Source: Mycobacterium sp. 050128
GTDB lineage: Bacteria; Actinomycetota; Actinomycetes; Mycobacteriales; Mycobacteriaceae
Direction: 5' to 3'
Assembly: GCF_036409155.1 (NCBI RefSeq)
Contig: NZ_JAZGLW010000023.1
Coordinates: 1 to 6,703, forward strand
DNA length: 6,703 bases
Position numbers and translations under genes: made by a program. The notes beneath the pieces are model-generated. The model worked only from the letters and a program-made list of their open reading frames with translations. It had not been told where the DNA came from and searched no databases. Below are positions 1-6,077 of this stretch, piece after piece (the first letter of the stretch is position 1; every line of letters starts with the position of its first letter).

Positions 1-20
1 CGAGCTGACACCGATCAAAC

Positions 21-53
21 GAAAGCCGCCCCGGACCAACCGGGGCGGCTTTC
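21..53 (+). terminator. Strong GC hairpin terminator of an upstream gene
   Basis: A perfect 14-bp stem (GAAAGCCGCCCCGG at 21-34 against CCGGGGCGGCTTTC at 40-53) closes a 5-nt loop ACCAA. The A-rich left foot and T-rich right foot make it symmetrical, so it could act in both directions. Only three T residues follow, which is common for terminators in GC-rich actinobacteria. It presumably ends a gene to the left of the window; a TGA at 6-8 could be that gene's stop, but too little sequence is present to prove it. The hairpin would also shield the IS481 element from readthrough. Confidence 0.85.
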
Positions 54-85
54 ACCTGCCTCTTGACAAAGAATGCCTACATATC

Positions 86-110
86 AGTTGTACTGCCCAG
101 GCAGGTTGGT
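86..110 (+). repeat. Left inverted repeat of the IS481 element
   Basis: These 25 bases (AGTTGTACTGCCC followed by AGGCAGGTTGGT) are the exact reverse complement of 1178-1202. The first three bases, AGT, probably belong to the flanking target. The element proper should begin at TGT (89). Beyond 110 the two ends diverge. Confidence 0.9.
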
Positions 111-1199
111 TGAACAGATGTGACGACACGCTGTAGCGGTCGTTGGTGGGTGAAGGTCTCCTGTCGTGGAGTGGAGCTGCTACCACTTCACCGCACGAAC
201 AGGAGACCTTCATGGTCCACGCTAATGCCGTATTGACTCCTCGTGGGCGCTTGTTGCTGGCGCGTCGAGTCGTTGACGAGGGCTGGCCGATCGTCCGCGC
301 CGCCGAGCATTTCCACGTGTCTTGGCCAACTGCCAAACGCTGGGCGTCGCGCTATGCGGCGATGGGGGCGGCCGGGATGACCGATCGGTCCAGCCGACCC
401 CACCACTGTCCGAAGCGCACACCACAACCGGTGGTGCGCAAGATCGTGCATTTGCGATGGCACCACCGGCTTTCTCCACTGGCCATTGCGTCTCGGTTAT
501 CGATGCCGGCCTCCACGGTGCACGCGGTGTTGGTGCGGTGTCGACTGAATCGGCTGTCGCACATTGACATCCGCACTGGTGAAGTCATCCGCCGCTATGA
601 ACATGACCACCCCGGTTCGCTGATCCACGTCGACGTCAAGAAACTGGGCAACATCCCCGACGGTGGGGGCTGGCGCTTCGTGGGGCGCGCTCAAGGTTGG
701 AAGAACCGACGATCCATGCCCACCGCCAAACGCAGCCGGTACCGCAACGAGTTGATGGGCCATTCCTTCGTGCACACCGTGATCGACGACCACTCCCGAG
801 TGGCTTATGCCGAGATCCACGACGACGAAACCGCGGCTACTGCCATCGCGGTGCTGCGCCGCGCTATCGCTTGGTTCGCTGCTCGGGGCGTGGCTGTCAA
901 GCACGTGCTATCAGACAACGGCTCCTGCTACCGCGCCCATGCCTGGCGCGACGCCTGTGCTGAGCTGCACGTCACGCCCAAACGGACCCGCGCTTACCGG
1001 CCCCAGACCAACGGCAAGATCGAACGCTTCACCGCACCATGGCCGCCGAATGGGCCTTCGCCCGCCACTACTCCAACGAACGCACCCGCCGCTCCGCCCT
1101 ACCGGCCTGGCTGCACACCTACAATCACTGTGAGTCTTCACTCCTCGATCGGGAAGGTCCCACCCATCACGCGGTTGACCAACCTGCCTGGGCAGTACA
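89..1199 (+). mobile_element. IS481-family insertion sequence, nearly complete (about 1.1 kb)
   Basis: The element starts TGTACTGCCC and ends GGGCAGTACA, with the 5'-TGT end expected of IS481. It carries a single DDE transposase reading left to right. The termini are inverted repeats that match perfectly for 22 bp inside the element. The six bases after the right end are ACTAGT (1200-1205), which fits the NCTAGN target with a 6-bp duplication known for IS481. The left flank is ATCAGT (83-88), matching only 4 of 6, so the duplication is imperfect through mutation, or one end has been exchanged or deleted. The transposase has two frameshifts, so the copy may be inactive on its own but still mobilisable by a related transposase. 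The exact ends are inferred from the family rule. Confidence 0.85.
151..212 (+). promoter_or_regulatory. Hairpin hiding the transposase ribosome binding site
   Basis: TGAAGGTCTCCTGT (151-164) pairs perfectly with ACAGGAGACCTTCA (199-212). After one bulged A (198), CGTG (165-168) pairs with CACG (194-197). An inner AGTGG/CCACT pairing can extend the structure. The right arm contains the Shine-Dalgarno AGGAGA (201-206) and the A of the ATG at 212, so in a transcript covering both arms the start site is double-stranded. Structures of this kind are known in IS10, IS50 and IS200, where they block transposase translation from outside transcripts. That function here is inferred. A weak promoter candidate lies upstream (TTGAAC 110-115, then TAGCGG 134-139), which would still include the left arm. 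Confidence 0.75.
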
Positions 1200-1204
1200 A
1201 CTAG
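212..1204 (+). pseudogene. IS481-family DDE transposase with two compensating frameshifts
   Basis: This is the recombinase that cuts and joins IS481 ends. ATG 212 is chosen because AGGAGA (201-206) sits five bases upstream; the frame is open back to 143 without a ribosome site. Residues 1-100 form the helix-turn-helix DNA-binding part (for example GWPIVRAAEHFHVSWPTAKRW). The rve/DDE core follows, with D141 (in IHVDVKKLG), D235 (in VLSDNGSCY) and E271 (in GKIERF); the 35-residue spacing between the last two is the family standard. At about 1030 one base is missing, so the expected HRTMAAEWAFARHYS continues in another frame. At about 1128-1137 one extra base restores the original frame for HSSIGKVPPITRLTNLPGQYN. 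About 33 residues after the catalytic Glu are therefore scrambled in the continuous reading. All catalytic residues remain. True decay and sequencing error cannot be separated here. The stop TAG (1202-1204) lies just outside the element. Confidence 0.85.
1178..1202 (-). repeat. Right inverted repeat of the IS481 element
   Basis: This is the exact reverse complement of 86-110. It also encodes the last residues of the transposase (LTNLPGQYN), so coding sequence runs into the terminus. The element should stop at ACA (1197-1199); the following ACT is shared with the target ACTAGT. Confidence 0.9.
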
Positions 1205-1205
1205 T
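1200..1205. repeat. Probable IS481 target site ACTAGT, right copy
   Basis: ACTAGT directly follows the ACA end of the element and fits the NCTAGN target known for IS481. The matching left copy would be 83-88, which reads ATCAGT. This palindrome also explains why the terminal repeats appear three bases longer than the element. The TAG inside it is the stop codon of the transposase. Confidence 0.55.
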
Positions 1206-1790
1206 CGATTCAGAGCCACGCTCCTAATGAGGCCGGGGGGCGTGAACTTCTGCATCGGGCGCTGGCCCGGCTCGGTAGTGTGCGAAGGTGAGCGCCAAAT
1301 CCGCTCGCTGACTCTCCTTGAGCAGGTCAATGCTTCGCGTCTGCGATACCTACGCTGACTGCCCGGCGTGAACTAGGCGCAATGCGTACCCGGACCCACG
1401 GCCGAACGCGGCTGTCCTCGCGACCGTTGCGCCGCCAATTATCACGACGGAACATGTGGGCGACACTGTACGCGGGCTGTCGTCGGCTGCGACCCCACCA
1501 AAGGCACACTCTAGCGCGAATCGGAGTTTGCGTCGCGCCGCGCGGATAGACGTGCCAGATCTGCGAAGCGATGATGATACCGGCAGGGCAGGTAAGCGAG
1601 CAGTTTGGCGTGTGCAGAATCGCAGCGGCGGAACGGGACCAGAGCAAATGACTATGCCCGTTCGGAATAGACGGCATCGTTCCGTCGCCGAAGCGGGTTC
1701 TCAGCTGAGCGCGGAAGTCGTACACCGTGCGTCGCCCTCTTCGCAGTCCCATACTCCACTCTTTCACTGGCCACCGCCGCGACTAGTCAT
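1206..1790. other. Gene-free spacer between the IS and the lyase stump
   Basis: Reading frames here are short or have unnatural composition on both strands. The longest, on the minus strand around 1327-1767 and on the plus strand around 1456-1794, show no domain I recognise. The spacer holds copy 1 of the 40-bp repeat (1513-1552) and must carry the promoter of the gene at 1811, but no convincing -35/-10 pair was found. The stretch 1400-1510 could be a decayed gene end, which I cannot assign. A second ACTAGT lies at 1782-1787. Confidence 0.5.
1513..1552 (+). repeat. 40-bp dispersed repeat, copy 1, with operator-like dyad
   Basis: This matches 3328-3367 in the same orientation at 36 of 40 positions, with the first 20 bases identical. 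Those bases contain an imperfect dyad CGCGAA-TCGGAG-TTTGCG (1515-1532) in which five of six arm positions pair. The copy lies about 260 bases upstream of the lyase/reductase module. A regulator binding site, a piece of a shared promoter region, or the edge of a lost mobile element are all possible. The repeat is seen directly; its function is inferred. Confidence 0.7.
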
Positions 1791-1810
1791 ATGAAGGAGA
1801 CGAAGAAAGC

Positions 1811-1999
1811 ATGATCGCTACTACGGAGATCGGGTCCGTTGCCAGGGCATGGGCCGCCGAGAATCTTCGGGGCTTCTACATGTGTCCCGTCACTCCCCTC
1901 AGCGAGGACTTCGAACTCGACGAGGAAGGCTTGCGGCATAACATCGACGCCTTGGCAGAAATGGGCTGCGCGGGTCTCGTCGTCGGCGGGGTCATTTGA
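1811..1999 (+). pseudogene. N-terminal stump of a DapA/NanA-family lyase (62 residues)
   Basis: The reading starts at ATG 1811, eleven bases after AAGGAG (1794-1799). Residues 20-61 (GFYMCPVTPLSEDF, then LDEEGLRHNIDALAEMG and GLVVGG) match the first strand-helix-strand of the dihydrodipicolinate synthase/N-acetylneuraminate lyase fold, a class I aldolase that forms a Schiff base with a lysine. Family members have about 290-320 residues. Here the sequence stops right after the second strand, so the Tyr and Lys of the active site are missing and no enzyme can result. Such lyases act as pyruvate aldolases or hydratase-aldolases in aromatic degradation, which would suit this context. The stop TGA (1997-1999) shares one base with the next start codon, so the stump may now serve as a translated leader delivering ribosomes to the reductase gene. 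A deletion fused to the reductase gene is the simplest origin. Confidence 0.75.
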
Positions 2000-3003
2000 T
2001 GCGCATCATGATCCTCGGCGCCGGCGGGCTCGGTTCGGTCCTCGGAGGTTACCTGGCAACGACGGGCGTTGATGTGACCCTGGTGGGTCGGCCGGCGCAC
2101 GTCGAGGCGATCCAACGTGACGGACTGCGGATCGTGGGCCGCCGGGGCGACGTGCTTGTCGGTGATAACTTGACGGCGGTCGACCACGTCACCGACGCCA
2201 TAGGGCCCTTTGATTACCTCATTCTGGCGGTCAAAGGGAAGGACACCGCGCAGGCCCTGACCGATGCCGATCCCATGCGGGACGTCGTGACTACCGCCCT
2301 GTCGGTGCAGAACACCGCGGAAAAAGACGCGATGCTCGCACATTGGCTCGGTCGCGACCGGGTGATCGGCGCCTCCACCATCGAGGGCGGGGTCTTGGTC
2401 ACGCCAGGCCTTGTACGCAACCACCTTTCGGCACGCGTGACAGCGTACTTCGGCGAGCTCGATGGGTCGCAGAGTCCACGTGTGGACGCCATCGCTGCTG
2501 CCTTCAACGCTGCGGGCCTGCCTGCGGAGGCGGTGGCCAACATCGAGCAGGTGGAGTGGGAGAAGCTGGCCCAGATATCGCTCGCCGCTGCGTGGTCGGT
2601 CACGACGTTGGGCACGATCCGGGGGACCTCGGTGTTTGAGGGCATGGAGGTACCCGAGGGGGCTGCGTACTTCGTCGCGCTAGCCAAGGACCTTCTCGCG
2701 GTCTACCGGGCCAAAGGATACGAGCCGCAGAACTTCTATGCACCACTGTCGCGGTTGAAAGAGCTCGACGCCCTCCCGACCGTTGAGGCGATCGAGTTCG
2801 TCATCAAGCAGGGCAAAATGATGCGCGAACAGGGAAGCTCGGGCTACCCCTCGATGTACGAGGATGTTGTGCGGCGCCGCAAGACCGAGGTCGACTTCAT
2901 GCTGGGTCCTTACCTTGCCGCCGCCGAAACGCTGGGCATCGAGGCGCCAGCGCTCCGGACCGCTTACCAGATCATAAAGACCATCGACCGGTTCCTGGAA
3001 TAG
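1999..3003 (+). CDS. Ketopantoate reductase family (PanE/ApbA) oxidoreductase
   Basis: The product has 334 residues and is a full-length member of the 2-dehydropantoate 2-reductase family (usually about 290-340), a soluble NAD(P)H-dependent reductase of 2-oxo acids or related ketones. The dinucleotide motif GAGGLG is at residues 7-12 in the Rossmann domain, followed by LILAVKGKDT (residues 75-84) and QN (104-105). K189 in VEWEKLAQIS and E297 in RRKTEVDF align with the catalytic Lys and Glu of E. coli PanE, so the enzyme looks functional. ATG 1999 is preferred because it overlaps the TGA of the stump and leaves the Rossmann strand at the N terminus; TTG 1996 is a weaker alternative. The upstream ribosome site is poor (GGCGGGG near 1985-1991), suggesting translational coupling. 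Its place beside a ring dioxygenase points to a catabolic role rather than coenzyme A synthesis, but that is inference and the substrate is unknown. Confidence 0.85.
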   Translation: MRIMILGAGGLGSVLGGYLATTGVDVTLVGRPAHVEAIQRDGLRIVGRRGDVLVGDNLTAVDHVTDAIGPFDYLILAVKGKDTAQALTDADPMRDVVTTALSVQNTAEKDAMLAHWLGRDRVIGASTIEGGVLVTPGLVRNHLSARVTAYFGELDGSQSPRVDAIAAAFNAAGLPAEAVANIEQVEWEKLAQISLAAAWSVTTLGTIRGTSVFEGMEVPEGAAYFVALAKDLLAVYRAKGYEPQNFYAPLSRLKELDALPTVEAIEFVIKQGKMMREQGSSGYPSMYEDVVRRRKTEVDFMLGPYLAAAETLGIEAPALRTAYQIIKTIDRFLE

Positions 3004-3264
3004 GCGCTTTGCGTGCGATCTGGGATCGGGAATGTCGTTGCGGGACGGCGTATTCGGGCCATGGTTGGGGATGTCGAGGGGTGTTATACGGCGCCTACCT
3101 ATGTCAAACGTTGCATTCATCGGCTGCCGGGTGGTAGCTGGCCGGCCCGGCGAGTGATTTGTCGAAGTGCTGGCGAAGATGTGTGAGCGCCGCGCTGGAC
3201 ACCACCATCAGAACCAGGCGATTCATTCGCCGCCATCTGCGGCTCTTCGCGGGTCTAGCTGAAA

Positions 3265-3324
3265 CTGCGCAACCGCGGCGTCCGCGTCGGCCGCAAACGA
3301 GTCGGGCGGATCATGCTCGAAAAC
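3265..3324 (+). pseudogene. Remnant of an IS3-family OrfB transposase
   Basis: Read from 3265, the translation LRNRGVRVGRKRVGRIMLEN matches the conserved N-terminal helix region of IS3-family OrfB proteins, where a motif of the type GxRVGRKRVARLM is a hallmark. The bases just before (about 3220-3264) look like the preceding YGxxRVHAEL region broken by stops and small indels. The match ends abruptly at 3324, three bases before copy 2 of the 40-bp repeat. Nothing of the integrase core remains, so this is a scar of an old insertion or rearrangement. Confidence 0.55.
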
Positions 3325-3327
3325 ATC

Positions 3328-3367
3328 AGCGCGAATCGGAGTTTGCGCAGCGCTGCGGGGATAGACG
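3328..3367 (+). repeat. 40-bp dispersed repeat, copy 2, with operator-like dyad
   Basis: This differs from copy 1 at four positions. The dyad CGCGAA-TCGGAG-TTTGCG (3330-3347) is unchanged, and an additional perfect 12-bp palindrome CGCAGCGCTGCG (3346-3357) overlaps its right arm. The copy lies about 330 bases upstream of the dioxygenase alpha subunit. Weak similarity seems to continue downstream (a GAAGC followed by CGAT in both copies, with a 5-bp offset), so the repeat may once have been longer. Confidence 0.7.
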
Positions 3368-3688
3368 CGGCGAGCACCTCAGCCGAAGCTCGATATGGGC
3401 CGAACAGCATTGGTCTCGTTCTACGTTCGCACGCCTGCAGGATTGGATGTGGAATACGGATAGGGTTAGGTCACCGTGGACGACGACAATTCGACAGTCG
3501 CGCAATGTCATAGGGAGGTGCGCGGCATCGGATGGTTGCACAGACCCGTCTCCGCTGGGCTGGCCATCCGCGCGTGTTGATGCCCCAAAGGCGCATCACC
3601 CGTCTGCTCGAAACCGAAAGCGGCTTAAACCTCGAATACTCGTAACGTCAATTTTCTGTGCGGCACAACCGAACACAAGTTTGGAGAT

Positions 3689-3693
3689 AGGAG
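3689..3693 (+). promoter_or_regulatory. Ribosome binding site AGGAG of the dioxygenase alpha subunit
   Basis: AGGAG is placed five bases before ATG 3699. It decides the start, since the reading frame is open for a further 540 bases upstream and another ATG (3694) lies in a different frame directly behind the site. Confidence 0.85.
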
Positions 3694-3698
3694 ATGAC

Positions 3699-5099
3699 AT
3701 GTCCATTGTCGGCAGCGAAGGCGACATACAACAACTGATCACTGCGGGCAAGGAAAGCCTTGTGAAGGGGCGACTACCCGCCGGGCTGGTTGCCAATGCG
3801 GAGCTCTATGAGCTCGAAGCCGAGCGGGTTTTCGGCCCGTGCTGGCAGTTTCTGGCTCATGAGACGGAGGTGCCGCAGGCCGGCGACTATGTGGTCCGTT
3901 ACCTGGCGGGCAGTTCGATCATCGTCGTGCGCGGTGAAGACGGCACGGTACGAGCGATGGCCAATTCGTGCCGTCATCGCGGAACGATGTTGTGCCGCAC
4001 CGAGATGGGCAACACTTCACACTTCCGGTGCCCGTATCACGGGTGGACATATAAGAACACCGGAACCCTCGCTGGGGTACCGGCGCAGCAGGACGTTTAC
4101 GGCGTCGAAATGGACAAGAGTATGTGGAGCCTGACCCCTGTTCCACACGTTGATAACTATGGTGGCCTGATCTTCGGTTGTCTGGACGATAAGGCACCCT
4201 CTCTCGCCGACTACCTGGGCGATATGACCTGGTATCTGGACCTGATCACCAAACGCAGTCCGGGCGGTCTCGAGGTGCGTGGTGAACCGCAGCGATGGAT
4301 TATCGACGCCAACTGGAAACTCGGCTCGGACAACTTTGTCGGTGATGCTTACCACACGCTGATGACGCACCGTTCGGGGGTGGAACTCGGTCTGGTTCCG
4401 CCGGATCCGAAGTTCGCATCATGGCCAGCGCATATCAGCCTTTGCAACGGTCACGGACTCGGCGTCCTGGGTGTGCCACCCGGAGCGCCGATGCCGCCCT
4501 TCATGGGCTACCCACAAGAGATCGTCGACGGACTCCTCGCGGCATACGGTGACCAAGAGCATGTGGATGTCTTGCGGGGCACTGGATTCATTCATGGCAC
4601 GGTGTTTCCTAACTTGTCGTTTCTTAACGTCTGCATCGGTAAGGACCGCAACTCCCCGCCGGTTCCAATGCTGACGCTGCGCCTGTGGCGTCCGTTGTCG
4701 CATGACTCGATGGAAGTGTGGTCATGGTTTCTCGTCGAGAAAGAAGCCCCCGAAGCGTTCAAACATGAGTCGTACGAGACCTACGTCCGCACCTTCGGCA
4801 CTTCCGGCGTGTTCGAGCAGGATGACGCCGAAACGTGGCGGGCTATCACAGCGGGAACTCAAGGTCGTCTTAACGGCAGCCAGATGCTGAACTTCGAAAT
4901 GGGCATGGGGGTGCTTGACAGCGACGACACTTGGAAGGGCCCCGGCCGCGCGCTTTCCAGCGGGTACGCGGAGCGGAATCAGCGTGAATTCTGGGGTCGC
5001 TGGTTGGAGTTGATCAGCGATTCTGGCAGCGACGACGTGGGTGAGCACGGCGCACAGCCACGGCTGGTACGGAGCCCGATCGACGAGCAGGCCGTATAA
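3699..5099 (+). CDS. Ring-hydroxylating dioxygenase, alpha (large) subunit
   Basis: The 466-residue catalytic subunit of a Rieske non-heme iron oxygenase would add both atoms of O2 to an aromatic ring, giving a cis-dihydrodiol. The Rieske [2Fe-2S] ligands are C91, H93, C111 and H114 (CRHRG, then 17 residues after the first His, then CPYH in FRCPYHGWTY). The mononuclear iron site is H219 and H224 in GDAYHTLMTH plus D375 or D376 in FEQDDAETW. D216 matches the Asp that carries electrons between centres of neighbouring subunits. The length is normal for alpha subunits (about 440-470), and the protein looks intact. The Rieske region (GNTSHFRCPYHGWTYKNTG) resembles phthalate and polycyclic aromatic dioxygenases of Gram-positive bacteria, but the substrate cannot be read from the sequence. 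The beta subunit follows after 64 bases in the same direction, suggesting one operon. No ferredoxin or reductase gene is in the window. Confidence 0.93.
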   Translation: MSIVGSEGDIQQLITAGKESLVKGRLPAGLVANAELYELEAERVFGPCWQFLAHETEVPQAGDYVVRYLAGSSIIVVRGEDGTVRAMANSCRHRGTMLCRTEMGNTSHFRCPYHGWTYKNTGTLAGVPAQQDVYGVEMDKSMWSLTPVPHVDNYGGLIFGCLDDKAPSLADYLGDMTWYLDLITKRSPGGLEVRGEPQRWIIDANWKLGSDNFVGDAYHTLMTHRSGVELGLVPPDPKFASWPAHISLCNGHGLGVLGVPPGAPMPPFMGYPQEIVDGLLAAYGDQEHVDVLRGTGFIHGTVFPNLSFLNVCIGKDRNSPPVPMLTLRLWRPLSHDSMEVWSWFLVEKEAPEAFKHESYETYVRTFGTSGVFEQDDAETWRAITAGTQGRLNGSQMLNFEMGMGVLDSDDTWKGPGRALSSGYAERNQREFWGRWLELISDSGSDDVGEHGAQPRLVRSPIDEQAV

Positions 5100-5163
5100 T
5101 GATTAGCCATGTAACCGATTGTCTAGCAATACAATTCGTTGAAACCAAGATGGATGGTGTGTG

Positions 5164-5682
5164 ATGGTTGCGACCATAGAACAGCAGCTGCTTCTCCGGG
5201 CTGAGGTAGAGAATTTTCTGTTCGATGAGGCTGAGCTGCTAGATGACGGCCGGTTTCACGACTGGCTGGAACTTTGCGCCGAAGATATTCGCTACACGAT
5301 CCCCGTGCGCCTGAGCAGAGAGCGCAGCAAGGGTGATGGCAATTCGACGATGATGACGCACTGGGACGATGACTACAGAGGGTTGCAGCTTCGGGTCTTA
5401 CGTTTGGACACCGAATACGCATGGGCCGAAGATCCGCCGTCACGGATTCGTCACTTCGTGTCTAACGTGCGGGTTCGTCCGGTGGACGGATCCAACGAAT
5501 TCGATGTCCGATCCGACCTTCTGGTGTTCCGCAACAGAGGTGACAGTCAAAAGCATGACCTCATCTCCGCAGAGCGCCATGACCGCATCCGGCGTACGGA
5601 AGCGGGTTTGCGGCTGGCACGCCGGCGGGTCGTGCTCGATCACGCCGTCATCGGTACCCACAATCTGGCCTTTTTCCTCTAA
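5164..5682 (+). CDS. Ring-hydroxylating dioxygenase, beta (small) subunit
   Basis: The product has 172 residues, typical for the beta subunit, which folds like scytalone dehydratase/NTF2 and supports the alpha3beta3 assembly without metal ligands. Family features are the N-terminal VENFLFDEAELLDDGRFHDW, then CAEDIRYTIPVR, the RIRHFVSNVRV strand near the middle, and the ending LDHAVIGTHNLAFFL. No truncation is visible. ATG 5164 is chosen over GTG 5161. The ribosome site is weak (only GATGG-like bases), and a four-codon mini-frame (5150-5164, ATG GAT GGT GTG TGA) overlaps the start as TGATG, which could aid initiation by coupling. It is the partner of the alpha subunit upstream, and together they form the terminal oxygenase. 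Confidence 0.92.
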   Translation: MVATIEQQLLLRAEVENFLFDEAELLDDGRFHDWLELCAEDIRYTIPVRLSRERSKGDGNSTMMTHWDDDYRGLQLRVLRLDTEYAWAEDPPSRIRHFVSNVRVRPVDGSNEFDVRSDLLVFRNRGDSQKHDLISAERHDRIRRTEAGLRLARRRVVLDHAVIGTHNLAFFL

Positions 5683-5727
5683 AGGGACCCGGTCTAATGC
5701 ACCAGTTAGCGCTCCGAAGGTAGTCCA

Positions 5728-5943
5728 GTGACCGATCAGCCGGGAATGAAAACGACGATCGCGAACGAGTTCGCCACCGTCACCGTTAGCAAGGTATATA
5801 CCCGCAACGGAGAACGCCTCGAGATTGCCAGCCCCCGCCTCGGGTATCGGATTCAGCTTGACCCGATGGAACTCGAGAGTCTGTCTTGGCAGCCGAAGGA
5901 GACGTTCTCACGGCTTCTGTATCACCCATACGGACCCGGCTAA
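5728..5943 (+). CDS. Small conserved protein of the dioxygenase operon (71 residues)
   Basis: GTG 5728 has GAAGG (5716-5720) seven bases upstream; the in-frame ATG at 5746 is an alternative start. The sequence has a compact, protein-like pattern: TIANEFATVTVSKVYTRNGE, then RLEIASPRLGYRIQLDP, then ELESLSWQPKETFSRLL. This suggests short strands followed by a helix and a tail ending PYGPG. It has no signal peptide, membrane segment or cysteine. I recall similar proteins of about 70 residues beside actinobacterial ring dioxygenases, sometimes labelled dihydrodiol dehydrogenase, but it is far too short for a dehydrogenase and has no nucleotide-binding motif. An assembly or accessory role for the oxygenase is an inference from position, 45 bases after the beta subunit. 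Confidence 0.75.
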   Translation: MTDQPGMKTTIANEFATVTVSKVYTRNGERLEIASPRLGYRIQLDPMELESLSWQPKETFSRLLYHPYGPG

Positions 5944-6077
5944 TACAACTGCCACGGTTTGGGATGCCCATACCGCTCCGTCTGCGTCAAAATTTGCAAG
6001 CGACTTCTGCTGTAACCGGAATTGGCTTGCTCGGGCCGAATTGAGGGGCCTTTGGATGTTGGTCGCCGCGCCCGGAA

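Larger units (their letters stand above)
3004..3698. other. Decayed spacer between reductase and dioxygenase genes
   Basis: About 700 bases contain no intact gene. They hold a fragment of an IS3-type transposase (about 3220-3324), copy 2 of the 40-bp repeat (3328-3367) and the leader of the dioxygenase operon. No clear terminator follows the reductase stop at 3003. A frame in phase with the dioxygenase alpha subunit is open from 3159, but its translation resembles nothing and crosses the IS fragment in the wrong frame. A promoter for the dioxygenase should lie between 3370 and 3680; I could not identify it. Confidence 0.55.

Noticed and set aside
62..90. TTGACA at 62-67 as a promoter reading into the IS
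   Set aside because: The bases at a 16-18 spacing (CAGTTG region) do not resemble a -10 box, and the nearer TACATAT leaves a spacer of only about 10.
143..211. Upstream extension of the IS481 transposase to position 143
   Set aside because: It has no ribosome site and runs through the hairpin arm; AGGAGA at 201-206 fits ATG 212.
1400..1510. Possible decayed C-terminus of an IclR-type regulator
   Set aside because: The resemblance is only to a few residues and could be chance; no helix-turn-helix or other block supports it.
1327..1767. Minus-strand frame of 146 codons in the spacer
   Set aside because: The translation is rich in Arg, Ser and Trp with no recognisable motif, and no ribosome site is evident; it looks like a chance frame in GC-rich DNA.
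1791..1814. Seven-codon mini-frame overlapping the lyase start
   Set aside because: It starts at an ATG containing no upstream ribosome site and uses the ribosome-site bases themselves as codons; most likely chance.
3159..3698. 540-base open frame in phase with and upstream of the dioxygenase alpha start
   Set aside because: Its translation is Arg/Ser-rich and matches nothing, it crosses the IS3 remnant in the wrong frame, and a clear AGGAG plus ATG at 3699 gives a normal-length alpha subunit.
5964..6044. Short frame after the 71-residue protein as the start of a ferredoxin
   Set aside because: It has no Cys cluster and ends after 26 codons.
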